A DNA stretch of 64,000 nucleotides from Rhodoferax fermentans. GTDB lineage: Bacteria; Pseudomonadota; Gammaproteobacteria; Burkholderiales; Burkholderiaceae_C. Position numbers and translations under genes: made by a program. The stretch spans positions 3,844,001 to 3,908,000 of the forward strand of contig NZ_MTJN01000002.1 in assembly GCF_002017865.1 (NCBI RefSeq), in the 5' to 3' direction. The notes below the pieces were generated by a model, which made no database searches, had not been told where the DNA came from, and was given only the letters and a program-made list of their open reading frames with translations. This document shows, piece after piece, positions 31,138 through 40,915 of the stretch (within the stretch, counting starts at the first letter, position 1; every line of letters begins with the position of its first letter).

Positions 31138-31968
31138 ATGAAACTCGCCACCTGGAACGTCAACTCACTCACCGTGCGCCTGCCCCAAGTGCTGGACTGG
31201 TTACAGGCCAACCCGGTCGACGTGCTGGCCCTGCAAGAGCTCAAGCTGACGGACGACAAGTTTCCGCATGAGGCTTTTGCCCAGGCCGGGTACACCGCCC
31301 AGTGTTTTGGCCAGAAAACCTATAACGGTGTGGCGCTGATCTCGCGCACGCCTGCGCTCGATGTGGTGAAAAACATCCCGGGGTTTGACGACGACATGGC
31401 ACGCGTCATCAGTGGCAGCTTCCCACTGGGTGAGACGCCCGTGGAAAATTCCACAAATGAGAGCACCCTACCCTTATCCAATAAGGGCTTGAGGGTTATT
31501 GGGGCTTATTTTCCGAATGGCCAGGAACCCGGCAGCGACAAGTTTGAATACAAGATGGCCTGGCTCGACGGCTTGCGCGCGTGGTTACGCCAAGAGCTGT
31601 TGACCCACCCGAACCTGGTGCTGATGGGTGACTTCAACATCACCTTTGACGATGCCGACGTCTGGGACCCCGAGGGCATGCGCGACCAGATCCACTGCAC
31701 CGACGAAGAGCGTTACCACCTGCAAGCGCTGGTGGCGCTGGGCCTGAGTGACGCCCACCGATTGTTTCCCCAGCCAGCCAAAAGTTACTCCTGGTGGGAC
31801 TACCGTGACATGGCGTTCAGGCGCAACCGCGGCCTGCGCATCGACCACATCCTGGTCAGCCGTGCGCTCAAACCGCTGGTCAGTGCCTGCCAGATCGACA
31901 AGACGCCCCGCAAGAACGAGCGCCCCAGCGACCACGCCCCGGTGGTGCTCAGCCTGGACACACCCTGA
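31138..31968 (+). CDS. xthA: Exodeoxyribonuclease III
   Basis: 276 residues of the AP-endonuclease/exonuclease III family. Catalytic blocks: LATWNVNSLTVRLPQVL (Asn), LALQELKLTD (metal-binding Glu), LVLMGDFNITFDDADV (Asp/Asn) and the C-terminal RPSDHAPVVL (Asp-His). It cleaves at abasic sites and degrades duplex DNA from 3' ends. Residues about 107-121 (STNESTLPLSNKGL), just before the conserved VIGAYFPNGQEPGS, are encoded by an intact palindromic repeat and are absent from ordinary XthA proteins; they probably form a surface loop. Confidence 0.95.
   Translation: MKLATWNVNSLTVRLPQVLDWLQANPVDVLALQELKLTDDKFPHEAFAQAGYTAQCFGQKTYNGVALISRTPALDVVKNIPGFDDDMARVISGSFPLGETPVENSTNESTLPLSNKGLRVIGAYFPNGQEPGSDKFEYKMAWLDGLRAWLRQELLTHPNLVLMGDFNITFDDADVWDPEGMRDQIHCTDEERYHLQALVALGLSDAHRLFPQPAKSYSWWDYRDMAFRRNRGLRIDHILVSRALKPLVSACQIDKTPRKNERPSDHAPVVLSLDTP
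31456..31500 (+). repeat. Palindromic repeat copy inside xthA
   Basis: Core CCCTTAT-CCA-ATAAGGG is a perfect 7-base stem with a 3-base loop (31471-31487), followed by the tail GGGCTTGAGGG. It is read in frame in the sense direction as part of the exonuclease gene. Confidence 0.9.
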
Positions 31969-31984
31969 GCATCAGCGCCTGAGA

Positions 31985-32034
31985 TTGACACCTGTGACAC
32001 CCAAGGCTACATTAATAACCGATCAGTCATTAAT
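31985..32034 (+). promoter_or_regulatory. Promoter and palindromic operator of the tetR-RND operon
   Basis: TTGACA (31985-31990), a 17-base spacer and TACATT (32008-32013) form a good sigma-70 promoter. A 24-base near-palindrome (32011-32034), starting ATTAATAACC and ending GTCATTAAT around the centre GATC, overlaps the -10 and start region and ends two bases before the tetR ATG. The position suits autorepression by the TetR protein. The mRNA leader would be short, with no visible ribosome-binding site. Confidence 0.7.
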
Positions 32035-32036
32035 TC

Positions 32037-32726
32037 ATGCCCTTGTCTCCCGTCTCCGAAGCCCCTCCCACTGACACCCACACCCGGCGCCTGCGCCGCA
32101 AGGACGCGCGGCCCGGCGAACTGCTGGCAGCCGCACTCGATCTGTTTGTGGACAAAGGTTTTGCCGCCACCCGGGTCGAAGAAGTGGCCACCCTCGCAGG
32201 TGTGTCCAAAGGCACGCTGTTCCTGTATTTCTCCAGCAAGGAAGAGCTGTTCAAGGCCGAGGTGCGTGAACACATTTCGGGACGCTTTGCCCAGTGGAGC
32301 GAAGAGATCGAACATTTCGAGGGCAACTCGCAGGAGATGCTGCGTTATTGCCTGAACTGCTGGTGGGAACGCATCGGCGCCACCAAGGCCTCAGGCATCC
32401 CCAAACTGATGATGAGCGAGGCGCGCAACTTCCCGGAACTGGCGGCCTTCTACCAGCAGGAGGTGATCCAGCCCGGCAGCGCCCTGATAGCCCGCGTCTT
32501 GCAGCGTGGTGTGGACCGCGGTGAATTCCGGCCGATGGACCTCAAATACGCGGTCTACATGGTGCTGGCACCGCTGCTGTTTCTGACCACCTGGACCCAC
32601 TCTCTGGGCACCTGCTGTGACCCGGCCTCACAGATCGAACCCGAACACTACCTGGCCATGCAACTCGACATGTTGTTGCGTGGTTTCAGCACCACCAGCG
32701 CCCCCCCGGGTGCGGGTTTGTCTTAG
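32037..32726 (+). CDS. TetR-family repressor of the adjacent RND pump
   Basis: 229 residues. The helix-turn-helix is in residues about 25-70 (ATRVEEVATLAGVSKGTLFL, YFSSKEELFKAEV). The C-terminal ligand-binding domain is of the kind common in efflux regulators. It is the first gene of a tight operon with membrane-fusion protein and RND pump, and a palindromic operator lies directly before its start. It therefore probably represses the operon until a drug or toxic compound binds. Confidence 0.92.
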   Translation: MPLSPVSEAPPTDTHTRRLRRKDARPGELLAAALDLFVDKGFAATRVEEVATLAGVSKGTLFLYFSSKEELFKAEVREHISGRFAQWSEEIEHFEGNSQEMLRYCLNCWWERIGATKASGIPKLMMSEARNFPELAAFYQQEVIQPGSALIARVLQRGVDRGEFRPMDLKYAVYMVLAPLLFLTTWTHSLGTCCDPASQIEPEHYLAMQLDMLLRGFSTTSAPPGAGLS

Positions 32727-32746
32727 ATTCTGGAGCACCCAAGCGC

Positions 32747-33889
32747 ATGAAACCCTGGCTCAAATGGACCCTTCTCGGTGTGGTGGTAGCAGTCTTGGCG
32801 GGCGGCACAGTGCGCACACTGTCGGCCCGCAAGGACAAACAGGCTGCGCTGCAGGCGCTGCAAACCGAGCAAAAAACACAGGTGTCGATTGAGCTGCCAC
32901 CCAGTGACCTGATCGCGTTGAGCAGCCGCGAGCTGCCGCTGTCTGTGGCCATTTCCGGTGCCATCACCGCCGTCAACACCGCCATGGTCAAGGCCCGTGT
33001 GGCGGGTGAGTTGCAAGGCTTGACGGTGCGCGAGGGTGACCGTGTGCGGGCAGCCCAGGTGCTGGGTCAGATTGACCCGACCGAGTCTGACGCCCGTTTG
33101 CGCCAGGTCCGCCAGCAGGCACAAGCGGCCAAGGCCCAGGTGGATATTGCCCAACGCACGCACGAGAACAACCAGGCCCTGGTGGCCCAGGGTTTTATCT
33201 CCAACACCGCCCTGGTCTCATCCCAGGCCAATCTGGCCAACGCCCAGGCCACCTATGCTGCGGCCCAGTCTGCGGCCGATGTGTCGGCCAAAACCCTCAG
33301 CGACACGGTGCTGCGTGCCCCCATCGGCGGCTGGGTGTCCCAACGCCTGGCCCAGCCCGGTGAGCGCTTGGCGGTGGATGCCAAGGTGGTCGAGATTGTG
33401 GACCTGAGCCGCCTGGAGATGCAGGCCGAACTCAGCGCAGCGGACGCCTTGCAGGTCATGGTCGGCCAAAAAGCGGAGTTGCGCGTCGAAGGCTTACAGC
33501 AGCCCGTATCCGCCACGGTGGTGCGCATCAACCCGAGCGCCTCGGTGGGCAGCCGCGCGGTGCTGGTGTACCTGGCCATCGCCCCCGGCACCGAACTGCG
33601 CCATGGCCTGTTTGCACAGGGTGCGCTGGCCATCGGCTCGATGACCGGCCTGGCTGTGCCTTTGAGCGCGGTGCGCACCGACAAGCCCCAGCCCTACATC
33701 CAGATTGTCCAGAACCAGCAGGTGCGCCATGTGGCCGTGACCCTGGGCCCACGCAGCGAGGTGGATGGCCAGACGCTGGTCAGCCTCACGGGCGCCACCG
33801 AGGGCATGCGTGTCATCTCGGGTGCGGCGGGGGTGTTGCGTGAAGGCACCCAGGTCAAGCTGGCCGCCCCGGTCCAAGGGGCTGTCTGA
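32747..33889 (+). CDS. RND efflux membrane-fusion (periplasmic adaptor) protein
   Basis: 380 residues. One N-terminal membrane anchor (WLKWTLLGVVVAVLAGGTV), a lipoyl/biotin-like half (ARVAGELQGLTVREGDRVRA), an alpha-helical hairpin (about 110-185, LRQVRQQAQAAKAQVDIAQR), the second lipoyl half (VLRAPIGGWVSQRLAQPGER) and beta-barrel domains. It bridges the RND pump and an outer-membrane channel. It begins 20 bases after tetR and ends directly against the pump gene. Confidence 0.94.
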   Translation: MKPWLKWTLLGVVVAVLAGGTVRTLSARKDKQAALQALQTEQKTQVSIELPPSDLIALSSRELPLSVAISGAITAVNTAMVKARVAGELQGLTVREGDRVRAAQVLGQIDPTESDARLRQVRQQAQAAKAQVDIAQRTHENNQALVAQGFISNTALVSSQANLANAQATYAAAQSAADVSAKTLSDTVLRAPIGGWVSQRLAQPGERLAVDAKVVEIVDLSRLEMQAELSAADALQVMVGQKAELRVEGLQQPVSATVVRINPSASVGSRAVLVYLAIAPGTELRHGLFAQGALAIGSMTGLAVPLSAVRTDKPQPYIQIVQNQQVRHVAVTLGPRSEVDGQTLVSLTGATEGMRVISGAAGVLREGTQVKLAAPVQGAV

Positions 33890-36800
33890 ATGTGGTTCAC
33901 CCGTGTCAGCCTGAACAACCCGGTGTTTGCCACCATGATGATGCTGGCGCTGGTGGTGCTGGGCCTGTTTTCGATGCAGCGCCTGCAGGTGGACCAGTTT
34001 CCCAACATCGACTTCCCGGTGGTGGTGATCAGCACCGACTACCCCGGTGCCTCGCCTGAAATTGTCGAAAGTGAAGTCACCAAAAAGGTCGAGGAAGCTG
34101 TCAACGCCATTGCCGGCATCAACGCCCTGACCTCGCGCTCCTACGAGGGCACCTCGGTGGTGATCATCGAATTTGGTTTGCACATGGATGGCCGCAAGGC
34201 CGCCGACGATGTGCGCGAAAAGGTGGCCGCAGTTCGCCCCTCGCTGCGCACCGAGGTCAAAGAACCCCGTGTGCTGCGTTTTGATCCGGCCAGCCGGGCG
34301 GTCTGGTCGGTGGCGGTGCTGCCGGACACCACAGGCCAAGCTCAGGCCATGAGCCCGGTGGAACTCACCAACTGGGCCGAACAGGTGTTCAAAAAACGCC
34401 TGGAAAACGTGCGCGGCGTTGGCTCGGTCACGCTGGTGGGGGGCAGCAAACGCGAGATCAACATCTACCTCAACCCGCAGGCGCTGGAAGCGTACGGCAT
34501 CACCCCGGACCAGGTGGTGAACGCGGTGAACGGCGAAAACCAGGACTACCCTGCCGGCACCATCCGCTCCCTGGATCAGGACCGGGTGATCCAGATCGCC
34601 GCCCGGGTGCAGCGCCCCGAAGACTTCGGACGCATCATCATCACCCGCAAAAACGGCGCGCCGGTGCGAGTGGATCAAGTCGCCAAAGTGTCTGACGGTG
34701 CCCAGGAAATCGAGAGCCTGGCGCTCTACAACGGCCAACGCACGCTGTTGCTCAATGTGCAAAAAGCCCAGGACGAAAACACCATTGCGGTGGTCGACAA
34801 CCTGAAAAAAACCCTGGAAACGATGCAAACCCAGCTGCCCCCGGGTGTCAAGCTGGCCCAGATCACCGACAACTCGCGCCAGATCCGGGTGTCGGTGGCC
34901 AATGTGCGCCAGACCCTGATCGAGGGTGCCGGGTTGACCATGCTGATCGTGTTCCTGTTTCTGAACTCCTGGCGCTCCACCATCATCACCGGTCTGACGC
35001 TGCCGATTGCGCTGATTGGCACCTTTTTCTTCATGAACCTGTTTGGTTTCACCATCAACATGATCACCATGATGGCGCTCTCCCTGTGTGTGGGGTTGTT
35101 GATCGACGATGCCATTGTGGTGCGCGAAAACATCGTGCGCCATGTGCAGATGGGCAAAGGCCCCTATCAGGCCGCGATGGACGGCACCAACGAAATTGGC
35201 CTGGCGGTGTTGGCCACCACCTTGTCCATCGTTGGGGTGTTTTTGCCGATTGGCTTCATGGGCGGCATCATCGGCAAGTTTTTCCATGAGTTTGGCCTGA
35301 CCATCGTGGCCGCGGTGCTGATCTCGATGTTCGTCAGCTTCACGTTGGATCCGATGCTCTCGAGCCTGTGGCACGACCCGAGCATTGAGGCACACGGCAA
35401 GCGGCATCGGCCGGTCTCGTTCTACGACCGCACCGTGGGCCGTGTCACCGCACTGTTTGACCAGGCCACCGACACCCTGGCAGAGATCTACCAGGCGATT
35501 TTGCGCCGGGCCCTGCTGCACAAACTGGGCACCCTGGCACTGGCGCTGGTGATTTTTGTGATCAGCATCGCGATGGTGCCGCTGCTGGGCACCGAGTTTG
35601 TGCCCAAGTCCGACTTCTCGGAGACCAGCGTCACCTTCAACACCCCGGTGGGTTCCTCGCTGGAAGTCACCGAATCGCGCGCGCGCCAGGTGGAGGCCAT
35701 CGTGCGCTCTTTCCCCGAGGTCAACTACACCCTGGCCACCATCAACACCGGCAATGCAGCGGGCAAGATCTACGCCAATGTCTACATCCGCCTGGTGGAC
35801 CGCCATCTGCGCCAGCGCAGCCTCGATGAGATGTCCAACATCCTGCGCCTGCGTTTGCGCCAGGTGCCGGGCATCACCATCACCCATGTGGGTCTGCTCG
35901 ACCCGATTGGCGGGCAAAAACAGATTGCGTTCTCGATCCAGGGTCCCGACATGGGGGAACTGGCGCGCCTGTCGACCTTGGCGCAGGACAAGATCCGCGA
36001 CGTGCCCGGCCTGGTGGACCTGGACTCCTCGCTCAAACCCAACAAACCCACGCTGGACGTGCAGGTGCACCGCGACGCTGCCTCCGACCTGGGCCTGAGC
36101 GTGGCGCAGATTGGCAATGCCCTGCGCACCCTGGTGGCCGGGCAGACCGTGGGCAACTGGCGCGCCCCCGACGACCAGACCTATGACGTCAACGTGCGCC
36201 TCTCGCCCGAGGCGCGCAACCAGCCCGCAGACCTGGCCCAGCTGCCATTTGCCCTGAGCAGCACCAGCGACGGCAGCACCCGCGTGGTGCGCCTGAACCA
36301 GGTTGCCAGCGTGGTCGAGTCCACCGGTTCCAACCAGATCAACCGGCGCGACCTGACCCGCGAGGTGGCCATCTCCGGCAATGTGGCGGGCCGCTCGGCC
36401 GGTGAAATCTCCAAGGACATCAAAACCGCGATGGACAGCATTGCAATGCCTCCAGGTTACAGCTACAAGTTCAGCGGCTCCACCAAGGACATGGCCGAGG
36501 CCTTTGGCTACGCGGTCTCGGCGCTGGTGCTCGCGGTGATCTTCATCTACATGATCCTGGCCAGCCAGTTCAAGAGTTTTTTCCAGCCTCTGGCACTCAT
36601 GACCGCCCTGCCGCTGACCCTGATCGGTGTGGTGCTGGCGCTGATGTTGTTCAACTCGACGCTGTCGATGTTCTCGGTGATCGGGGTGGTGATGCTGATG
36701 GGCTTGGTCACCAAAAACGCGATTTTGTTGGTGGACTTTGCGATTCGCGCGCGTGAATCCACGCTGGGGGACGACGGCCAGGTCTTGCCCGGCCTGCCAC

Positions 36801-37075
36801 GTGTAGAGGCCCTTCTGCTGGCCGCCCGGGTGCGTCTGCGCCCGATCCTGATGACCACGCTGGCCATGATTTTTGGCATGGTGCCGCTGGCTTTTGCCAT
36901 GACCGAAGGCTCTGAGATGCGCGCGCCCATGGGCCAGGCGGTGATTGGGGGTGTCATCACCTCGTCGCTGCTGACCCTGGTGGTGGTGCCTGTGATGTAC
37001 TGCTACATGGATGACTTGGCGCGCTGGCTGGGCCGCCGCTCGGGGGTGCGTCAAACCACACCCGGCACACTGTAA
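33890..37075 (+). CDS. RND multidrug efflux pump, HAE1-type inner-membrane transporter
   Basis: 1061 residues in the usual twelve-helix arrangement with two large periplasmic loops. The N-terminus [20 protein letters not shown] is typical. The proton-relay aspartates are D406 and D407 in [10 protein letters not shown], and the second-half motif [14 protein letters not shown] is present. It exports lipophilic drugs or toxic compounds with proton antiport. The start codon follows the adaptor stop with no gap. No outer-membrane factor is in the operon itself, but a TolC gene lies 1.1 kb downstream on the same strand. Confidence 0.96.
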   Translation: MWFTRVSLNNPVFATMMMLALVVLGLFSMQRLQVDQFPNIDFPVVVISTDYPGASPEIVESEVTKKVEEAVNAIAGINALTSRSYEGTSVVIIEFGLHMDGRKAADDVREKVAAVRPSLRTEVKEPRVLRFDPASRAVWSVAVLPDTTGQAQAMSPVELTNWAEQVFKKRLENVRGVGSVTLVGGSKREINIYLNPQALEAYGITPDQVVNAVNGENQDYPAGTIRSLDQDRVIQIAARVQRPEDFGRIIITRKNGAPVRVDQVAKVSDGAQEIESLALYNGQRTLLLNVQKAQDENTIAVVDNLKKTLETMQTQLPPGVKLAQITDNSRQIRVSVANVRQTLIEGAGLTMLIVFLFLNSWRSTIITGLTLPIALIGTFFFMNLFGFTINMITMMALSLCVGLLIDDAIVVRENIVRHVQMGKGPYQAAMDGTNEIGLAVLATTLSIVGVFLPIGFMGGIIGKFFHEFGLTIVAAVLISMFVSFTLDPMLSSLWHDPSIEAHGKRHRPVSFYDRTVGRVTALFDQATDTLAEIYQAILRRALLHKLGTLALALVIFVISIAMVPLLGTEFVPKSDFSETSVTFNTPVGSSLEVTESRARQVEAIVRSFPEVNYTLATINTGNAAGKIYANVYIRLVDRHLRQRSLDEMSNILRLRLRQVPGITITHVGLLDPIGGQKQIAFSIQGPDMGELARLSTLAQDKIRDVPGLVDLDSSLKPNKPTLDVQVHRDAASDLGLSVAQIGNALRTLVAGQTVGNWRAPDDQTYDVNVRLSPEARNQPADLAQLPFALSSTSDGSTRVVRLNQVASVVESTGSNQINRRDLTREVAISGNVAGRSAGEISKDIKTAMDSIAMPPGYSYKFSGSTKDMAEAFGYAVSALVLAVIFIYMILASQFKSFFQPLALMTALPLTLIGVVLALMLFNSTLSMFSVIGVVMLMGLVTKNAILLVDFAIRARESTLGDDGQVLPGLPRVEALLLAARVRLRPILMTTLAMIFGMVPLAFAMTEGSEMRAPMGQAVIGGVITSSLLTLVVVPVMYCYMDDLARWLGRRSGVRQTTPGTL

Positions 37076-37157
37076 AGACAGCCGCCCCAACCCGCGCCAA
37101 ACACCAGGCCAGCTAAAATCAAAAAACATTGCTAACATACCCCCCGGAGTACACAAC

Positions 37158-37820
37158 ATGACCCTGCACAACGTCGAGCAAGCGCGCTTCAACATGATCG
37201 AGCAACAGATCCGCCCCTGGGACGTGGCAGACAGCGCCGTGCTGGAGCTGCTGGCCGTGGTCAAACGTGAAGACTTTGTACCAAGCTCTTACAAAGCGAT
37301 GGCGTTTGCCGACATGGCCATCCCGCTGCCGGGTCAACAGGTCATGCTGGCACCACGCCAGCAAGCCCGCTTGTTGCAAGACGCCGCCGTCCAGGCCACC
37401 GACAAGGTGCTGGAGATTGGCACCGGCAGTGGCTTCACCACCGCACTGCTGGCCAAACAGGCGCAACGTGTGATTTCGCTCGAAATCCACCCCGAACTCG
37501 CCGACCTGGCCCGCGCCAACCTGCAACGTGCTGGCATCCACAACGCCGAGGTGCGTTGTGCCGACGGTGCCCAGGGCGCTGCCGCCGATGCCCCGTTTGA
37601 TGTGATCCTGCTGGGTGGCTCGGTCAGTGAAGTGCCACCGGCGCTGTTGCAGCAGCTCAAGGTGGGTGGCCGCCTGGTGGCGATCGTGGGCCAGGAGCCC
37701 ATCATGCACGCCACCGTGATCACCCGCACCAGCGACAGCAACTTCCAAAGCACCGAAAAATGGGACGACAACGCCCCACGCCTGCAGAACTTTGCGCAGG
37801 CGCCCAGCTTCAGGTTCTGA
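37158..37820 (+). CDS. pcm: Protein-L-isoaspartate O-methyltransferase family protein
   Basis: 220 residues from ATG at 37158 with CCGGAG upstream. The SAM-binding motif VLEIGTGSGFTTALLA is clear, and the region FADMAIPLPGQQVMLAPRQQ matches the substrate loop of Pcm-type enzymes. Members repair isoaspartyl residues in damaged proteins. In this lineage it is found between an RND operon and rhodanese/TolC genes, so another methylation target is possible. The rhodanese gene starts 2 bases after its stop. Confidence 0.85.
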   Translation: MTLHNVEQARFNMIEQQIRPWDVADSAVLELLAVVKREDFVPSSYKAMAFADMAIPLPGQQVMLAPRQQARLLQDAAVQATDKVLEIGTGSGFTTALLAKQAQRVISLEIHPELADLARANLQRAGIHNAEVRCADGAQGAAADAPFDVILLGGSVSEVPPALLQQLKVGGRLVAIVGQEPIMHATVITRTSDSNFQSTEKWDDNAPRLQNFAQAPSFRF

Positions 37821-37822
37821 GC

Positions 37823-38164
37823 ATGGTTGCACAAATCAGCCCCTCTCAGCTGCCAGCCTGGCTGGCCTCGGTCCAACAACATGGTCAGCCCGTGGTGCTG
37901 GATGTGCGCGAACCCCATGAGCTGGCATTGGCCAGCATTCAGGCCGACGGATTTGAGTTGCTTTGCATCCCGATGGGGCTGATCCCACCGCGTCTGTCCG
38001 AGCTGGACCCGAGCCGCCCGGTGGCCTGCCTGTGCCACCACGGTGGCCGCAGCATGCAGGTGGCCTCGTTCCTGAGCGCGCGTGGGTTCACCCATGTGGC
38101 CAACATCGCGGGTGGTATCAACGCCTGGTCTGCCGAAGTGGACAAGCGCATACCGCGTTACTGA
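37823..38164 (+). CDS. Single-domain rhodanese (sulfurtransferase)
   Basis: 113 residues, one rhodanese domain: VVLDVREPHELALA in the first half and the active-site loop CLCHHGGRSMQVA, in which the cysteine before HHGGR is catalytic. It transfers sulfane sulfur from thiosulfate or a persulfide donor; the physiological acceptor is unknown. It is cytosolic and GlpE-like in size. It sits 2 bases after pcm and 24 before tolC, hence likely co-transcribed. Confidence 0.92.
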   Translation: MVAQISPSQLPAWLASVQQHGQPVVLDVREPHELALASIQADGFELLCIPMGLIPPRLSELDPSRPVACLCHHGGRSMQVASFLSARGFTHVANIAGGINAWSAEVDKRIPRY

Positions 38165-38188
38165 ATTTGCCTCACCGGGTACCCCATC

Positions 38189-39505
38189 ATGAAGACTCTG
38201 CGCCTCCTCCCCCTCACGCTGGCCATCAGCACGCTGCTGGCCCTGCCGACGCAGGCGCAAAGTCTGACCGACCTGTACCAGTCCGCCAAGGCCTTTGATG
38301 CCAGCTACCAATCGGCCAAATCCCAATTTGAAGCGACCCTGGCCAAAGGGGAGCAAGCCCGGGCCGGGCTGCTGCCCAGCGTCAACCTGGGCAGCTCGGT
38401 CAACCGCAACAACGTCAACAGCGACATCGCGTCGCTGGAGCGCAGCTACGGCAACCAGGGTGTCACCCTGAGTGCCTCGCAGCCGCTGTACCGCCCGGCC
38501 AATGTGGCCACCGCCGAACAAGGTAAAAAACAGGCCGCCCTGGCGCAGGCCCAATTGGAAGCCGCCAACCAGGACCTGATGGTGCGGGTCAGCCAGGCCT
38601 ACTTTGATGTGCTGGCCGCCCAGGACAACCTGAGGTTTGTCACCGCGCAGAAGTCCGCCGTCTCGGAGCAACTGGCCTCGGCCAAGCGCAACTTTGAAGT
38701 CGGCACCGCCACCATCACCGACACCCGCGAAGCGCAGGCCAAATCCGATCTGGTGCTGGCACAAGAAATTGCAGCCGACAACGATTTACGCGTCAAAAAA
38801 CTGGCGCTGGACCAGCTCACCGGCCAAAACGCGACCCCCATGCCCTTGCACTTGCCAGTGGCCCTGCCCGCCGTCCTTCCCGCAGAGGTCAGCCCCTGGG
38901 TGGCCGAGTCTGAAGACATCCACCCCAGCGTGCGCCAGGCCCGCATTGCCCTCGAAGTGGCCGAGCTCGAAACCCAAAAGGCCCAAGCCGGTCACAAACC
39001 CACACTCGACCTGACTGGCAGCTACAGCGTCACCCACAACAACGGCTCCAACAGCCTGACCCAGGACTACCGCACCAATGTGGCCACGGTCGGCTTGAGT
39101 TTTAACCTGCCGCTGTTTGCTGGTTTTGCGATCCAGAACCGCCTCAAGGAAACCGTGGCGCTCGAAGAAAAGTCCCGCTCTGACCTGGACGCGACCCGCC
39201 GTGGGGTGGCCCAGGCCACACGCTCAGCCTTTTTTGGTGTGCAATCGGGTCTGGGCCAGGTGAAGGCCTATGAAGCAGCCGAAGCCTCCAGCCAAAGCGC
39301 TCTGGATGCCACCAAACTGGGTTACCAGGTGGGGGTGCGTATCAACATCGATGTGCTCAACGCCCAAACCACTTTGTTTGACACCAAGGCCAAACTGGCC
39401 AAGGCGCGTTATGACGTGTTGCTGGGTAACCTCAAGTTGCGCCAAGCCAATGGTTCACTCCGGGAAGAAGACATCAGCGCCATCAACGCCTTGCTCGAGC
39501 GCTAA
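38189..39505 (+). CDS. tolC: TolC-family outer-membrane efflux channel
   Basis: 438 residues with signal peptide ending LPTQAQS. Two repeats of the outer-membrane efflux protein fold are visible: long coiled-coil segments (RVSQAYFDVLAAQDNLRFV and VAQATRSAFFGVQSGLGQVK) alternate with strand regions, and the C-terminal block YDVLLGNLKLRQANGSL is typical of TolC. It forms the trimeric channel for tripartite pumps and type I secretion. Its position suggests that it serves the upstream RND pump. Confidence 0.94.
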   Translation: MKTLRLLPLTLAISTLLALPTQAQSLTDLYQSAKAFDASYQSAKSQFEATLAKGEQARAGLLPSVNLGSSVNRNNVNSDIASLERSYGNQGVTLSASQPLYRPANVATAEQGKKQAALAQAQLEAANQDLMVRVSQAYFDVLAAQDNLRFVTAQKSAVSEQLASAKRNFEVGTATITDTREAQAKSDLVLAQEIAADNDLRVKKLALDQLTGQNATPMPLHLPVALPAVLPAEVSPWVAESEDIHPSVRQARIALEVAELETQKAQAGHKPTLDLTGSYSVTHNNGSNSLTQDYRTNVATVGLSFNLPLFAGFAIQNRLKETVALEEKSRSDLDATRRGVAQATRSAFFGVQSGLGQVKAYEAAEASSQSALDATKLGYQVGVRINIDVLNAQTTLFDTKAKLAKARYDVLLGNLKLRQANGSLREEDISAINALLER

Positions 39506-39568
39506 ACCAGTCGCAACAGCTGGCTTGTTTTTGCCCAAGCCAGCACCCGGCTGGGGCCACTCCACCGC

Positions 39569-40915
39569 TCAACCGGTACGCACCAGCCCCGCCACCGAGG
39601 CATTCATCACATGCACAATGGCGCGCGCCAGACGTTGCGCTGCACCCCGGTGCGCCTGCGAAAACTGGCCACAGGCCTGACGCGCCTGATCCAGCCGCGT
39701 CTCGTCCACGACCAGCTCGGCAGCCAGCGCCACACCCGAACTCAGGTCGGCCACCCGCAGCGCGGCACCGGCCTCTTGGGCCTGCTCGGACGCCAGCGCG
39801 AAGTTGAAGGTGTGTGGGCCCATCACCACCGGGCAACCACAAGCCGCGGCCTCGATCAGGTTTTGCCCACCGAGCGGCTCAAAACTGCCCCCCAGCAAGG
39901 CCACATCGGCCAGGCCAAAGTACAGCGCCATCTCGCCCAAGGAATCGCCGAGCCAGATGTCTGGCGCCCCCGCTGACAGGTTCGGCCCTTCTGTGCCCCA
40001 GCTGCTTCGGCGCGACACCGTAAACCCCTGGGCCTGGATCAGCTCGGCCACTGCTTCAAAACGCTGCGGATGGCGTGGCACGATCAGCCACTGGATCTGG
40101 CTTGCTTCATGATCAATAGCTTCCTGCCCTTGATGCATAAGGGCTGGAGGGCTAAAAGTCTTGAGAATCTGGAGCAAAGCCAGTTCTTCGCCTTCACGTG
40201 AGCTGGCGATCATCACCACCGGCCGACCTGCCTGCTCGCGCCAGCGGCGCCCAGTGGCGATCAATTGTGCATCGGGTGTGGCGTCAAACTTGAGGTTGCC
40301 CAACACCGCCCGCACCGGTGCGCCCAGGGTGTTGAAACACTGGGCGTCTTGTGGGGTTTGTGGCCAGACCGCGTTCAGGCCCGCATAAGCCGGGCGTGCC
40401 AGCCAAGCCAGTTGCTCGGCCTGGCGCAGCGACTTGTCACTCAGGCGGGCGCTGGCCAGCACCAGCGGCATCTGGCGTTGGTGACAGATGGCCACCAGGT
40501 TCGGCCAGATTTCGGTCTCCATCAGCACACCAATCTGCGGCTTGAAGTGGCGCAGAAAACGCTGGGTGGCGCCCACGGTGTCCCAGGGTTGCCAAGCCTG
40601 CAGGTCACCCGGCAACAGCAGTTTGGCACCCTCGGCGCGACCGGTGGCGGTGCCGTGGGTCAGCAGCAGGCGCATGTCGGGCAAGATCTGGCGCAGCGCG
40701 GTGACCAGCACCGCCGCCGCACGGGTTTCACCGAGCGAGACGGTGTGCAGCCAGACAGTGGGGCCGTCGTGCGGCGGCAGCGGTTGGCTGTAGTGGCCAA
40801 AACGCTCGGGGATGGCGTGCAGGTAACCGGGCTCCTTGGCACCGCGGCGCCTGAGCTTGAGAACCAGCAGCGGCTGGGCCAGCCACATGGCCAGGGAGTA
40901 AAGGGCACGGATCAT
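39569..40915 (-). CDS. waaA: 3-deoxy-D-manno-octulosonic acid (Kdo) transferase
   Basis: 448 residues; N-terminal membrane anchor (IRALYSLAMWLAQPLLVL), catalytic region VWLHTVSLGETRAAAVLV with the conserved glutamate, HGTATGRAEGAKLL, IVPRHPQRF and a C-terminal nucleotide-binding block GGSFEPLGGQNLIEAAACG. It adds Kdo from CMP-Kdo to lipid IVA at the inner membrane. Residues about 253-269 (PALMHQGQEAIDHEA) before IVPRHPQRF come from a palindromic repeat in antisense orientation and look like an inserted loop. Its ATG overlaps the waaC stop by 4 bases. Confidence 0.95.
   Translation of the reverse strand: MIRALYSLAMWLAQPLLVLKLRRRGAKEPGYLHAIPERFGHYSQPLPPHDGPTVWLHTVSLGETRAAAVLVTALRQILPDMRLLLTHGTATGRAEGAKLLLPGDLQAWQPWDTVGATQRFLRHFKPQIGVLMETEIWPNLVAICHQRQMPLVLASARLSDKSLRQAEQLAWLARPAYAGLNAVWPQTPQDAQCFNTLGAPVRAVLGNLKFDATPDAQLIATGRRWREQAGRPVVMIASSREGEELALLQILKTFSPPALMHQGQEAIDHEASQIQWLIVPRHPQRFEAVAELIQAQGFTVSRRSSWGTEGPNLSAGAPDIWLGDSLGEMALYFGLADVALLGGSFEPLGGQNLIEAAACGCPVVMGPHTFNFALASEQAQEAGAALRVADLSSGVALAAELVVDETRLDQARQACGQFSQAHRGAAQRLARAIVHVMNASVAGLVRTG
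40109..40157 (+). repeat. Palindromic repeat copy inside waaA (antisense)
   Basis: TCAATAGCTTCCT precedes a perfect stem GCCCTT-GATGCAT-AAGGGC (40126-40144) and the tail GGAGGGC. The waaA gene reads through it on the opposite strand without a stop. Confidence 0.9.

Noticed and set aside
33494..37264. A 1256-codon open frame on the minus strand opposite the RND pump genes
   Set aside because: It is antisense to the clearly conserved adaptor and pump genes, is extremely rich in His, Gln, Arg and Gly, shows no domain, and is explained by the high GC third-position bias of the real genes.
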